Below the pieces are notes generated by a model. The model made no database searches. It had not been told where the DNA came from and saw only the letters and a list, made by a program, of their open reading frames with translations. DNA of 64,000 nucleotides from Streptomyces leeuwenhoekii. Lineage in GTDB: Bacteria; Actinomycetota; Actinomycetes; Streptomycetales; Streptomycetaceae. Location: positions 7,020,001 through 7,084,000 of the forward strand of contig NZ_LN831790.1 of the NCBI RefSeq assembly GCF_001013905.1, written 5' to 3'. Positions 41,195 to 50,166 of this stretch are shown here, piece after piece. The number at the start of each line of letters is the position of its first letter. Position 1 is the stretch's first letter. The translations under genes were made by a program, and so were the position numbers.

Positions 41195-42256
41195 TCACGG
41201 ACCGGCGTGCGCCGGAGCGCGTTCCCGGCTGCCGGGGTGGCGGTGCCGCCAGATCCAGAAGACCGCGCTGGACAGCAGCGCCCAGCCGGTCAGCACCAGG
41301 AACGGGAACGCGTGCTGGTGCCCCGGGAAGTACACCGCCGTGTGCTGGGCATTGATCGAGGCGCCCGGCGGCAGCCACTGGCCGATCACCCCGAGCACCG
41401 ACGGCAGCAGCGGCCAGGACACCGCGCCGCCGGAGGAGGGGTTGCCCAGGAGCACCATCAGTCCCCAGGTCGGCAGCATCGCCCAGCGCCCGACGAGGGT
41501 GTTGAACATGGTGAAGACCATGCCGCTGGCGAACATCGTGAACGCCAGGATCAGCCAGGACTCGACGAACGGCAGGTCGAGCGCGCCCAGCAGCCAGTCC
41601 ACCGCCGCCGCGATGGCGAAGGCGCCGAGCAGCGCGTAGGCCAGCGTGAACGCGATCCGCTCCAGCGGGGTGAGCGCCCGCGCGTGCACGCTCAGCTGGA
41701 TCGCCCCGACGAAGCCGATGATCACGGCGGCGAGGGAGACGTAGAAGATCGCCAGCCCGCGCGGGTCCCCCTCCTGGAGGGGTTTGATGTCCCGGACGGT
41801 CACCTCCACCCCCGTCTTCGCGCCCACGGCGGGCGCCGCCTCGGCCAGGACCTGGGCGACGGAGACACCGGACGCGCTCGACAGATCCAGGAGGACGGAG
41901 CGGCCGTCGTCCCGCAGCTCCAGGAGTGCGAAGACCTCCTGTTCCTCGACGGCCCGCCGGGCGTCGGCGAGACCGCCGTAGGTCCGCACCTTCACCGAGG
42001 CGTTGAGCGCCTTCTCCAGCCCCGTCAGGAAGGCCCGCCCCGGCCCCTGCTCGAAGGAGCCGACCACCGCCGTCGGGATGGAGCGCGGCGTCGGATTCGC
42101 CATGGAGTACGTGTAGGAACCGGCGAAGAGACCGGCCGCGGCCGCCAGGATGAACACCAGCACCACGGCCGGCAGGAACGGGGACTCCTTGAACCGGGCC
42201 CACCGCTGCGCGGGCGTCGGCGGCCTGCCGTGCTCACCATGTGACATCTCGGGCAT
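41195..42256 (-). CDS. DUF3533/ABC-2-type integral membrane protein
   Basis: 353 residues. One helix near the N-terminus (LPAVVLVFILAAAAGLFAGS), a roughly 140-residue extracytoplasmic domain, then five to six helices (FYVSLAAVIIGFVGAIQLSV, ... SWLILAFTMFASGMVFTMFN). This arrangement is that of YhgE/Pip-like DUF3533 proteins and ABC-2 permeases. The substrate is unknown; no ATPase partner is adjacent. ATG 42256 has GAGCGAGCGAG upstream; ATG 42247 is also possible. Confidence 0.8.
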   Translation of the reverse strand: MPEMSHGEHGRPPTPAQRWARFKESPFLPAVVLVFILAAAAGLFAGSYTYSMANPTPRSIPTAVVGSFEQGPGRAFLTGLEKALNASVKVRTYGGLADARRAVEEQEVFALLELRDDGRSVLLDLSSASGVSVAQVLAEAAPAVGAKTGVEVTVRDIKPLQEGDPRGLAIFYVSLAAVIIGFVGAIQLSVHARALTPLERIAFTLAYALLGAFAIAAAVDWLLGALDLPFVESWLILAFTMFASGMVFTMFNTLVGRWAMLPTWGLMVLLGNPSSGGAVSWPLLPSVLGVIGQWLPPGASINAQHTAVYFPGHQHAFPFLVLTGWALLSSAVFWIWRHRHPGSRERAPAHAGP

Positions 42257-42365
42257 CTCGCGCTCGCTCGCTCGTCCTGGACCGGGGGCGCGGTACCGCC
42301 GCCGGCGCGGGCTCCGGCGCCGTCGGGTGCCGCCCGGGTGGCACAGGCCCGCCCCGCGGCGCGGG

Positions 42366-42962
42366 TCAGACGCGCACCAGGGGGGTGTCGACGAGGTGCT
42401 CCGCGACGAACCACGCCTGGAGTTCGTTGGTGCGGACCACCTCGGAGACCAGCAGGTCGTTGGTGCCGTCGTCGCCCTGTTCCTGGGTGCGGGCCGCGGC
42501 GTCGTGGCAGTCGGCCAGGATCAGCTCGTGCGCCTCCAGCAGCCGCGACAGCATGGCCGGCACCTCCTCGACCCCGTCCGGCGGGCGCGGCACGCCGGTG
42601 ATCTCCGCGACATGGCGGGGGTCGCCGACCGCCACACCGCCCAGGGTCTGGACGCGCTCCGCGATCGTGTCGACGAGCCCGAGCTGCTCGCCCGCGTGCT
42701 TGTCCAGCAGGAGGTGCAGTTGGTAGAACGTCGCCCCGCGCATCAGCCAGTGGTACTTCTTGTACAGGTCGTGCAGGATGCGCGTGTCCGCCAGCACCTT
42801 GTTGAGCCGCTGGCAGGAGTAGAGGCGGGCCTCCATGGACAGGGCCACGGGGAACTGCTTGACGGTGCCGAACTCCTGGATCACGCGGCCTCGTTGATGC
42901 AGCCACGGCTGGCTGCCGTCCGGGCCCCGCCCCGTGGGCGTCGACTGGGGATCGGTGGTCAC
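42366..42962 (-). CDS. Dps family ferritin-like DNA-binding protein
   Basis: 198 residues. The Dps ferroxidase signature is in DLYKKYHWLMRGATFYQLHL and LLDKHAGEQLGLVDTIAERV; the N-terminal 25 residues are polar and could touch DNA. Dps dodecamers store iron with peroxide and compact the nucleoid under stress. Somewhat longer than E. coli Dps (167) at both ends. GTG start with GAAGGAG upstream. Confidence 0.88.
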   Translation of the reverse strand: MTTDPQSTPTGRGPDGSQPWLHQRGRVIQEFGTVKQFPVALSMEARLYSCQRLNKVLADTRILHDLYKKYHWLMRGATFYQLHLLLDKHAGEQLGLVDTIAERVQTLGGVAVGDPRHVAEITGVPRPPDGVEEVPAMLSRLLEAHELILADCHDAAARTQEQGDDGTNDLLVSEVVRTNELQAWFVAEHLVDTPLVRV

Positions 42963-43136
42963 ACCTGAACTCCTTCCACGGAGAGCCGAGGGGGTGCCGG
43001 GAGCCGCGCACGTCCGGCTCCGGCCCCCCGCGACAGTCGATCAGCAGCCCGGCCGCCCCGCAAACGCTGCGGCCCGAGTGAGGCACGGGTCCCGCCCCCG
43101 CCCTGCTCCCGACGCGCCGGTGATCTTCCCCGGGGG

Positions 43137-43188
43137 TTGTCCGGACATCCCGGCCACCCCTAAGGTTCAGCGGAGTGAAAGCGCTTTC
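43137..43188 (+). promoter_or_regulatory. Promoter and LacI-type operator of the Gfo/DUF6807 operon
   Basis: TTGTCC (43137-43142), 18 bp, TAAGGT (43161-43166), then the perfect palindrome GAAAGCGCTTTC (43177-43188) covering about +4 to +16. The central CG and AAAGCGCTTT form match LacI-family operators, so a block on initiation is likely. Confidence 0.7.
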
Positions 43189-43225
43189 TGCCCGCGCTGT
43201 CCACCGTCCGCCCGAGGAGCACCGT

Positions 43226-44350
43226 ATGGCCCGCACGTCCCCGGCCCCCGCCCGCCGCCGCGTCGCCGTCGTCGGCACCGGCGCCATCGTCGTCGGCGGT
43301 CATCTGCCCGCGCTCAGGGCGCACGCCGACCGCGCCGGCCTGGTCGCCGCCGTCGACGTGGACGCGGACCGGCTGGCCGCCTTCCGGGAACTGGCGGGCG
43401 CGGACGTCGCCGGGTACACCTCGCTGGACGACATGCTCGACGCCGAACGCCCCGACCTCGTCGTCATCGGCACGCCGCCCTCGCTGCACCGGGAGCAGAC
43501 GGTGGCGGCCCTGAAGGCGGGCGCCTGGGTGCTCTGCGAGAAGCCGCTGTGCCTGTCCCTGGCCGCGTACGACGACATCGCGGCGGCCGAGGAGGCGTCC
43601 GGGGCGTACGCCTCCGTGGTCTTCCAGCACCGCTACGGCTCCGGCGCCGTCCACGCCCGCGACCTGATCGCCCGCGGTGAACTCGGCGCCCCCCTGGTCG
43701 CGCACTGCCAGACCACCTGGCACCGCGACGCCGCCTACTACGAGGTGCCCTGGCGCGGGCGATGGGCCACCGAGGGCGGCGGGCCGACCATGGGGCACGG
43801 CATCCACCAGTACGACCTGCTGCTGCACCTGCTCGGCCCCTGGAAGGAGGTCCGGGCGATGGCCGCGCGCCTGGTCCACGACACCGAGAGCGAGGACGTC
43901 TCCACGGCGCTGGTGCGGTTCGCGAACGGGGCCCTGGCCACCGTCGTCAACAGCGTGCTCTCCCCGGCCGAGGTGAGCCGCGTCCGCGTCGACTGCGCCG
44001 ACGCCACGGTCGAACTGACCCACCTGTACGGGCACCGCAACGACGACTGGGTCTACACCCCGGCCCCGCACGTCGACCCCGGGCGCGCCGCCGCCTGGCG
44101 CACCCCGGCCGCCGACGTGCCCAGCTCCCACACCGCCCAGCTCGGCGCCCTCCTCGACGCCTACGACCGCGGCGTACGGCCGCCCGGCAGCGGCACCGAC
44201 GCCCGCGCCACCCTGGAACTGGCCGCCGCCCTGTACAAGGCGGCCTTCACCGGCCGCCCGGTCCGCGCCGGCGAGATCGGCCCCGGCGACCCGTACTACG
44301 CCGCCATGCACGGCGACCACCCCGACTGGGCCCCGAAGGAGCGCGCATGA
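43226..44350 (+). CDS. Gfo/Idh/MocA family oxidoreductase
   Basis: 374 residues. NAD(P)-binding motif VAVVGTGAIVVGGHLPAL at about residue 14; the catalytic Lys in VLCEKPLCLS (EKP motif); GGGPTMGHGIHQYDLLLHLL holds the conserved GxxxDxGxH-like active-site region. It should oxidise or reduce a sugar or inositol derivative. The ATG at 43226 follows GAGGAGC; the operator lies upstream of it. It overlaps the DUF6807 gene by four bases, so they are co-translated. Confidence 0.89.
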   Translation: MARTSPAPARRRVAVVGTGAIVVGGHLPALRAHADRAGLVAAVDVDADRLAAFRELAGADVAGYTSLDDMLDAERPDLVVIGTPPSLHREQTVAALKAGAWVLCEKPLCLSLAAYDDIAAAEEASGAYASVVFQHRYGSGAVHARDLIARGELGAPLVAHCQTTWHRDAAYYEVPWRGRWATEGGGPTMGHGIHQYDLLLHLLGPWKEVRAMAARLVHDTESEDVSTALVRFANGALATVVNSVLSPAEVSRVRVDCADATVELTHLYGHRNDDWVYTPAPHVDPGRAAAWRTPAADVPSSHTAQLGALLDAYDRGVRPPGSGTDARATLELAAALYKAAFTGRPVRAGEIGPGDPYYAAMHGDHPDWAPKERA

Positions 44351-45273
44351 ACCTCCGCGTCAGCCACGAGCACGGCGACCACGTCGCGGTCACCGCGGCG
44401 GGCGGCACCGAGATCCTGCGGTACGTCTACCGCCCCGACCCCGACCCGTTCGAGTCCCGCAAGCCCTACGCCCACCCGGTGCGCACCCTGGCCGGGCGCA
44501 CCGTCACCGGCTACCGCCCCAGCGACCACCGCTGGCACAAGGGCCTGCAGATGACGGCCAGTCATCTCTCCGGCCAGAACTTCTGGGGCGGCAACTCCTA
44601 TGTCCACGGCCGGGGTTACCTGGCCCTGCCGGAACGCGTCGGCTCCATGCGCCACGACGGCTTCTCCGCGTTCACGGTCGAGGACGGCCGGCTCGCCCTC
44701 ACCGAGGACCTGACCTGGGTGGCGCACCACGGGGAGGAATGGGCCCGCGAGGCGCGCGGCCTCACCGTCCACTCGGTCGACGAGAAGGCCGGGGCCTGGG
44801 CCCTGGACTGGTCGATCCACCTCACCAACCTCCGCGCCGAGCCCCTGGCCTTCGGCTCCCCGACCACCGCCGGGCGCGAGCTGGCCGGCTACACCGGCCT
44901 GCACTGGCGCGGTCCCCGCGACTTCACCGGCGGCACCGTGTTCACCCCCGGTGCCGACGCGGACGCCGCGGACCTTATGGGCACCCAGGGGCCCTGGCTC
45001 GCCTTCACCGCCGAGCACGACGAGGCCGACGCGCACTCCACTCTCGTCTTCGCGCACGCGCCCGAGAACCTGGACGGCACACGCGCGATCCACCCGTCCC
45101 ACTGGTTCGTGCGCGCCGAGCCGGTCCCGACGGTCGCCTTCTCCTGGGCGTTCTTCGAGGAGTTCGAGCTGGAGCCCGGCGAGTCGTTCGCCTTCCGCTA
45201 CCGCCTCGTCGTCGCGGACGGCGCCTGGGACCGCGACCGTGTCGCCGCCCACCTGGCGGGCCTGCCGTGGTGA
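44347..45273 (+). CDS. DUF6807 (PmoA-like) family protein
   Basis: 308 residues. GYRPSDHRWHKGLQMTASHL, FWGGNSYVHGRGYLALP and LHWRGPRDFTGGTVF are hallmarks of the former PmoA, now DUF6807, family that accompanies Gfo/Idh/MocA dehydrogenases in Streptomyces sugar loci. The biochemical role is unknown; the His-rich DHRWHKG motif may bind a ligand or metal. ATGA overlap with the oxidoreductase gene. Confidence 0.87.
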   Translation: MNLRVSHEHGDHVAVTAAGGTEILRYVYRPDPDPFESRKPYAHPVRTLAGRTVTGYRPSDHRWHKGLQMTASHLSGQNFWGGNSYVHGRGYLALPERVGSMRHDGFSAFTVEDGRLALTEDLTWVAHHGEEWAREARGLTVHSVDEKAGAWALDWSIHLTNLRAEPLAFGSPTTAGRELAGYTGLHWRGPRDFTGGTVFTPGADADAADLMGTQGPWLAFTAEHDEADAHSTLVFAHAPENLDGTRAIHPSHWFVRAEPVPTVAFSWAFFEEFELEPGESFAFRYRLVVADGAWDRDRVAAHLAGLPW

Positions 45274-45340
45274 ACGGCGCCCCCGGGGCCGATGCTCCCG
45301 CGCCCCCGCCCGGGGCGGACGGCCCGCCGCGCCCGGGCGT

Positions 45341-45982
45341 CTACGACCGGGCCGCCGCCACCACCGCCGACGACGCCGTCAGCGCGGCGGTGGCGCTCGC
45401 GACGCCCAGCACGGCTCCCGCGGCCACGTCACCCGGATAGTGCACGCCGGTGTGGACGCGGGAGTACCCGACGGCGCCGGCCAGCACCCCGAGCGGTACC
45501 GCCGCCCCCGGCAGGACCACGCCGACGGCGACGGCGAACGCCACCGCCGACGCCGTGTGGCCGGAGGGGAACGACGCCGACGTGGGCATCGGCACGTGCC
45601 GGCCCACGGTCACCCGGGCAGCCTCCCGGTCGGGCCGGGCCCTGCGCACCAGACGCTTGCCGAGCAGATTGGCCGAGGCCGAGGCCACGGCGACGGCGCC
45701 CACCCCCACCAGCGCCGCCCTGCGGGGCCGGGGGCCGGCGGCGGCGAGGGCCGCGGCGATGCCCAGCGAGATCTTGGAGCGGTCGGCCGCGTGCGACAGC
45801 CGCCGCAGGGCGCGGTCCAGCGTGGGCGTGGGAGTCGCGGCCACCGCGGCGTACAGGGCGCCGTCCACGGCCCGCAGATCGCCGAGCACCGCCGCCGGAC
45901 CCCTCCGGCGGGGAGCCACGGGACCGGCAGCGGGGGCGAGCGGTCCGGTCGTGTCGCCGTCGGCGTCGGTCGGTTCGGTCAT
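45341..45982 (-). CDS. PAP2-family membrane phosphatase
   Basis: 213 residues. The three PAP2 phosphatase motifs are present: KRLVRRARPDR (KxxxxxxRP), PSGHTASAVAFAVA (PSGH) and SRVHTGVHYPGDVAAGA (SRxxxxxHxxxD). Relatives dephosphorylate phosphatidic acid, undecaprenyl pyrophosphate or similar lipids. Four to five hydrophobic helices. GGGGAAGGAAG lies just before the ATG. Convergent with the DUF6807 gene. Confidence 0.9.
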   Translation of the reverse strand: MTEPTDADGDTTGPLAPAAGPVAPRRRGPAAVLGDLRAVDGALYAAVAATPTPTLDRALRRLSHAADRSKISLGIAAALAAAGPRPRRAALVGVGAVAVASASANLLGKRLVRRARPDREAARVTVGRHVPMPTSASFPSGHTASAVAFAVAVGVVLPGAAVPLGVLAGAVGYSRVHTGVHYPGDVAAGAVLGVASATAALTASSAVVAAARS

Positions 45983-46230
45983 GACTTCCTTCCCCGGGTC
46001 CGGCATGGTGCGGGGCGCGGCGGTTCGGGCGGGTGGGCCGCCCCGCGGTCCGTTGCCGCACCAGCCTGGTCCCTGCCCGCCGCGCCCGCTGCCCGGCACA
46101 CCCGTCCGGGCGACGGGCGTGCCCTGGCCCGGGGCGCCCGGCCGCACGGCCCACGATCGCCTCGCCGCCGTACCGCCCGTCCGGCCGGACCCGTCGATCC
46201 CCCGTACCCCCCGCCCCTCCCCGTGACGCG

Positions 46231-46267
46231 CCGTCACCCGGCGTCCCTTGCGGACACCGGGTGACGG
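46231..46267 (-). terminator. Terminator downstream of copA
   Basis: Arms CCGTCACCCGG (46231-46241) and CCGGGTGACGG (46257-46267) are exact complements, 15-nt loop, 20 bp beyond the copA stop. The rest of the 305-bp gap toward the PAP2 gene shows nothing else. Confidence 0.75.
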
Positions 46268-46287
46268 GGGCGGCGGGCGCGTGCCGG

Positions 46288-48549
46288 TCAGTCCGCGGCC
46301 CGGAAGGACCGCAGGCGCAGGGAGTTGCCGACCACGAAGACCGAGGAGAAGGCCATGGCCGCCCCGGCGATCATCGGGTTGAGCAGACCGGCCGCCGCGA
46401 GCGGCAGCGCGGCCACGTTGTAGGCGAAGGCCCAGAAGAGGTTGGACCGGATGGTGCCGAGCGTACGGCGGGCGAGCCGGATGGCGTCCGCCGCCGAGCG
46501 CAGGTCGCCCCGTACGAGGGTCAGATCGCCCGCCTCGATCGCGGCGTCCGTGCCGGTGCCCATCGCCAGCCCCAGGTCCGCCTGGGCGAGCGCCGCCGCG
46601 TCGTTGACGCCGTCGCCGACCATCGCCACCGCACGCCCCTCGCCCTGGAGCCGCTTGACGACGTCGACCTTGTCCTGCGGCAGCACCTCGGCGATCACGT
46701 CGTCGGGCGCGATGCCCACCTCGCGGGCCACCGAACGGGCCACCGCCTCGTTGTCACCGGTCAGCAGGATCGGCGTCAGGCCGAGGGCGCGCAGCCGCCG
46801 GATCGCCTCCGCGCTGGTGTCCTTCACGGCGTCGGCGACCTCCAGGACCGCCCGTGCCTCGCCGTCCCACGCGACGGCGACCGCCGTACGCCCGGCCTCC
46901 TCGGCGGCCTCCCTGGCCCGCGCCAGGTCCGCGGGCAGCTCCATGGCCCACTCCCGCAGCAGCCGCTCCCGGCCCACGAGCACCGCGTGGCCGTCGAGGA
47001 CGCCCTGCACACCGAGCCCGGGCACGTTCGCGAAGTCCTCGGGCGCCGGCAGCGGGCCCAGCTTCCGCAGCGCCCCGTCCGCGACGGCCCGCGCGATCGG
47101 GTGCTCGGAGGCATGCTCCAGCGCCCCCGCCAGCCGCAGGACGTCCGACTCGTCGACGCCGTCCGCGGTGTGCACGCCGAGCAGGGTCATGCGGCCGGTG
47201 GTGACGGTGCCGGTCTTGTCCAGGACGACGGTGTCGACGCGGCGGGTGGACTCCAGGACCTCCGGGCCCTTGATGAGGATGCCGAGCTGCGCGCCGCGGC
47301 CGGTCCCGACCATCAGCGCGGTCGGCGTGGCCAGGCCCAGCGCGCACGGGCAGGCGATGATCAGCACCGCGACGGCCGCGGTGAAGGCGGCGGCGACCCC
47401 CGCGCCGTTGCCGAGCCAGAAGCCGAGCGTGGCCAGCGCCAGGCCGATCACGACCGGCACGAAGACGGCGGAGATCCGGTCCGCGAGCCGCTGCGCCGCG
47501 GCCTTGCCGTTCTGCGCGTCCTCCACCATCCGGGCCATCCGGGCGAGCTGGGTGTCGGCACCGACCCGGGTGGCCTCCACCACCAGCCGCCCCCCGGCGT
47601 TGACCGTGGCGCCGGTGACCGCGTCCCCGGCGGCGACCTCCACCGGCACGGACTCGCCGGTCAGCATGGAGGCGTCCACGGCGGACGTCCCCTCGACGAC
47701 CACGCCGTCGGTCGCGATCTTCTCGCCGGGACGCACCAGGAAGCGGTCGCCGGCCTTCAGCTCGGCCACCGGCACGGTCCGTTCACGGCCGTCGGCCCCC
47801 AGCAGCGTCACGTCCGTCGCGCCCAGCTCCAGCAGCGCCCGCAGCGCCGCGCCCGCCTTCCGCTTGGAACGGGCCTCGAAGTAGCGGCCGGCCAGGATGA
47901 AGGCGGTCACCCCGGCCGCGGCCTCCAGGTAGATGTTCCCGGCGCCGTCGGTGCGGGCGATGGTCAGCTCGAAGGGGTGGGTCATGCCCGGCGTGCCCGC
48001 GGTACCGAAGAACAGGGCCCACAGCGACCACAGGAACGCGGCCGAGGTGCCGACCGAGATCAACGTGTCCATGGTGGCCGCGCCGTGCCGCGCGTTGGTG
48101 AACGCCGCCCGGTGGAAGGGCCAGGCGGCGTACGTCACGACGGGTGCTGCCAGGGTCAGGGACAGCCACTGCCAGTACTCGAACTGCCAAGCGGGGACCA
48201 TGGCCATTGCGATGACGGGCACGGCCAGCGCCACGGCCGTCACCAGCCGCTGCCGCAGCGGCCGCAGCTCGTCGTCCCCCTCCGGTTCGCCGCCCGCGGC
48301 CGCGGGCTCGGCGGGCGGCGCGGGCTCCCGTGCCGTGTACCCGGTCGCCTCGACGGTGGCGATGAGGTCCTGGACGGACACGTCACCGGCGTAGCTCACC
48401 TTGGCCTTCTCGGTGGCGTAGTTGACGGTGGCGGTGACGCCGTCCATGCGGTTGAGCTTCTTCTCGATGCGTGCCGCGCAGGAGGCGCAGGTCATGCCTC
48501 CGATGGCGAGCTCCACCTCGGCTGTGGCATCGGTCGTACGGGTGGTCAT
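46288..48549 (-). CDS. copA: Copper-exporting P1B-type ATPase
   Basis: 753 residues. One N-terminal heavy-metal-associated domain with [15 protein letters not shown], the transmembrane metal-binding [15 protein letters not shown], phosphorylation site [14 protein letters not shown] motif [12 protein letters not shown] and hinge [16 protein letters not shown]. The CPC motif with [13 protein letters not shown] and [15 protein letters not shown] in the last helices marks Cu(I) specificity. Together with CopZ 83 bp upstream it forms a copper efflux operon, driven by a promoter with CsoR-type sites. Confidence 0.94.
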   Translation of the reverse strand: MTTRTTDATAEVELAIGGMTCASCAARIEKKLNRMDGVTATVNYATEKAKVSYAGDVSVQDLIATVEATGYTAREPAPPAEPAAAGGEPEGDDELRPLRQRLVTAVALAVPVIAMAMVPAWQFEYWQWLSLTLAAPVVTYAAWPFHRAAFTNARHGAATMDTLISVGTSAAFLWSLWALFFGTAGTPGMTHPFELTIARTDGAGNIYLEAAAGVTAFILAGRYFEARSKRKAGAALRALLELGATDVTLLGADGRERTVPVAELKAGDRFLVRPGEKIATDGVVVEGTSAVDASMLTGESVPVEVAAGDAVTGATVNAGGRLVVEATRVGADTQLARMARMVEDAQNGKAAAQRLADRISAVFVPVVIGLALATLGFWLGNGAGVAAAFTAAVAVLIIACPCALGLATPTALMVGTGRGAQLGILIKGPEVLESTRRVDTVVLDKTGTVTTGRMTLLGVHTADGVDESDVLRLAGALEHASEHPIARAVADGALRKLGPLPAPEDFANVPGLGVQGVLDGHAVLVGRERLLREWAMELPADLARAREAAEEAGRTAVAVAWDGEARAVLEVADAVKDTSAEAIRRLRALGLTPILLTGDNEAVARSVAREVGIAPDDVIAEVLPQDKVDVVKRLQGEGRAVAMVGDGVNDAAALAQADLGLAMGTGTDAAIEAGDLTLVRGDLRSAADAIRLARRTLGTIRSNLFWAFAYNVAALPLAAAGLLNPMIAGAAMAFSSVFVVGNSLRLRSFRAAD

Positions 48550-48632
48550 GGCTGCTCCTCATACGGGTCGTACGGGGCACCGGCCGGGACCCGGGACACC
48601 GGGGCCCGGCCGTGCGGGGGAGGGCGGCGGGG

Positions 48633-48908
48633 TCAGACGCGGCCGGTCAGCTCGTAGCCGGCCTCGTCGACGACCCCGGCGATCAGGGCGTCGTCCGGCT
48701 CGGCGGCGCTGGTGACGGTGACCCGGCCGGCTGCGACGTCGACCTCGACACCGGTGACGCCGTCCAGCTCGCCGATCACCTTGGTGAGCGTGGCCTTGCA
48801 GTGGCCGCAGCTCATCCCGGAGACGGCGTAGGCGGTGGTGACGGGCTCCGCGGTGGCGGTGGCGCCGGTGGAGCAGTGGCCGTCGGGGGAGCAGCAGGAC
48901 GAGGACAT
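48633..48908 (-). CDS. copZ: Copper chaperone, heavy-metal-associated domain protein
   Basis: 91 residues. The HMA core carries VSGMSCGHCKATLTKVIGEL (CxxC), then VTGVEVDVAAGRVTV. Ahead of it is an extra Cys/His-rich N-terminus, SSSCCSPDGHCSTG, not found in minimal CopZ, which could add a copper site. It should deliver Cu(I) to CopA. AGGAGG precedes the ATG at 48908. First gene of the copZ-copA operon. Confidence 0.92.
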   Translation of the reverse strand: MSSSCCSPDGHCSTGATATAEPVTTAYAVSGMSCGHCKATLTKVIGELDGVTGVEVDVAAGRVTVTSAAEPDDALIAGVVDEAGYELTGRV

Positions 48909-48947
48909 GCGGGCCTCCTGTGAGGGCGGTGCGGAATGCGGTGCGGA

Positions 48948-49009
48948 TACCCGGCGGGGGTACCCGGCGAACGAGCTCCATGTATACCCCCACGGGGTAC
49001 CCTGCGCAA
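48948..49009 (-). promoter_or_regulatory. copZA promoter with two CsoR-type boxes
   Basis: On the minus strand TTGCGC (49009-49004) is 17 bp from TATACA (48986-48981). Overlapping the spacer and the edge of the -10 is the perfect 6-3-6 dyad TACCCC-CAC-GGGGTA (48985-48999); a second copy, TACCCG-GCG-GGGGTA (48948-48962), lies downstream. G-tract palindromes of this form are sites of the copper-sensing repressor CsoR in actinobacteria. Confidence 0.8.
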
Positions 49010-49023
49010 GTTCCGCCACCGAT

Positions 49024-49051
49024 TGACTTAATACCCTAGGGGGGTATGGTG
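49024..49051 (+). promoter_or_regulatory. Promoter with CsoR-type box for the divergent copper gene
   Basis: TTGACT (49024-49029), 16 bp, TATGGT (49046-49051). ATACCC-TAGGG-GGGTAT (49032-49048), a perfect 6-5-6 dyad, fills the spacer. Occupation by CsoR would block RNA polymerase. Confidence 0.8.
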
Positions 49052-49113
49052 AGCTGCATGAAGGGCCTTGCGTCCCCGGACGGAGGCCGTGTCGCACGAG
49101 GGAGACCATCGCC

Positions 49114-50100
49114 ATGAACACCGGTTTGAGGATCACGGCCTTCGCCGCCGCGCTGGCCGCGGCGTTCGGCACCGCGTACGGCGTGGGCAAGGGCGTCGGC
49201 CCGGTCGTCGAGAATGCCGCGCCCGCGGCCCACGACACGCACAGCCGGACCTCACCGGCGGCGGAGGAGGGCGGCGAAGGCACGGCCCACGCGAGCGTCC
49301 CGGCCGCCGGACTGCAGATCTCCGAGAACGGCTACACGCTCGACCTCGCCACCCCGCGCGTTCCCGCCGGCGAACGCAGCACGCTGCGGTTCACCGTCCG
49401 GGACGGCGACAACCGCGCCGTCACCGCCTACCGGCGCGAACACGGCAAGGAACTCCATCTGATCCTGGCCTCGCGGGACCTGACGACCTACCGCCACCTG
49501 CACCCCGAACGCGCCGCCGACGGCACCTGGAGCACCCCCGTCGAGCTGCCCCGCGCGGGCGGTTACCGGGTCTTCGCCGACTTCACCCCGGCGCGGAAGG
49601 GCGCCGGAAACCTCACGCTCGGCGCGGACCTGGCCGTCTCGGGCCGCTACGCGCCGCGGGAGCTGCCCGCCCCGGCCGCCACCACCAGGACCGGCGGCTA
49701 CGAGGTCGAACTGGCCGGGGCCCTGCGCCCCGGCCGGGCGAGCGAGCTGACCCTGAAGGTCTCCCGCGACGGCAGGCCCGTGACCGACCTCCAGCCCTAC
49801 CTCGGCGCCTACGGCCACCTGGTGGCCCTGCGCTCCGGGGACCTCGCCTACCTCCACGTCCACCCCGGCGGCGAGCCCGGCGACGGCAGGACGAAGCCCG
49901 GTCCGGCCGTCTCCTTCACGGCGACCGCGCCCAGCGGCGGCACCTACCGGCTCTTCCTGGATTTCCGGCACGAAGGACGCGTGCACACCGCGGCCTTCAC
50001 GGTCCGGGCGGGAGCGCCGGAGGCCGTGGAGCGGCCGTCCGGCACCGCGCAGGAGCGGCCCGGCTCGGGCGACGGGCACTCCGACGGCCACGGCCACTGA
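49114..50100 (+). CDS. His-rich membrane-anchored or secreted copper-responsive protein
   Basis: 328 residues. An N-terminal hydrophobic segment (LRITAFAAALAAAFGTAYGV, no clear cleavage site) anchors or exports it. Two beta-rich repeats follow, each with a conserved His pair: LHLILASRDLTTYRHLHPER at about 110-130 and YGHLVALRSGDLAYLHVHPG at about 230-250; the C-terminus is GHSDGHGH. Such HxHP motifs resemble extracytoplasmic metal-binding domains found beside copper exporters. The divergent CsoR-type promoter supports a copper role. Exact function unknown. Confidence 0.85.
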   Translation: MNTGLRITAFAAALAAAFGTAYGVGKGVGPVVENAAPAAHDTHSRTSPAAEEGGEGTAHASVPAAGLQISENGYTLDLATPRVPAGERSTLRFTVRDGDNRAVTAYRREHGKELHLILASRDLTTYRHLHPERAADGTWSTPVELPRAGGYRVFADFTPARKGAGNLTLGADLAVSGRYAPRELPAPAATTRTGGYEVELAGALRPGRASELTLKVSRDGRPVTDLQPYLGAYGHLVALRSGDLAYLHVHPGGEPGDGRTKPGPAVSFTATAPSGGTYRLFLDFRHEGRVHTAAFTVRAGAPEAVERPSGTAQERPGSGDGHSDGHGH

Positions 50101-50130
50101 CGGCCGGGGCGGAACGGCACCGCCGTACCG

Positions 50131-50162
50131 GGGCCCCGGGCCGCGGAACCGGCCCGGGGCCC
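50131..50162. terminator. Bidirectional terminator
   Basis: Arms GGGCCCCGGGCC (50131-50142) and GGCCCGGGGCCC (50151-50162), exact complements with an 8-nt loop, between the convergent copper gene and DeoR-type regulator. Confidence 0.8.
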
Positions 50163-50166
50163 GCCG

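Noticed and set aside
38466..42203. Very long minus-strand open frame opposite the GH31 gene
   Set aside because: GH31 on the plus strand has complete catalytic motifs; the antisense frame has only compositional Gly/Val/Arg bias.
46033..48657. Long plus-strand open frame opposite copA
   Set aside because: It mirrors copA codons and has no recognisable domain.
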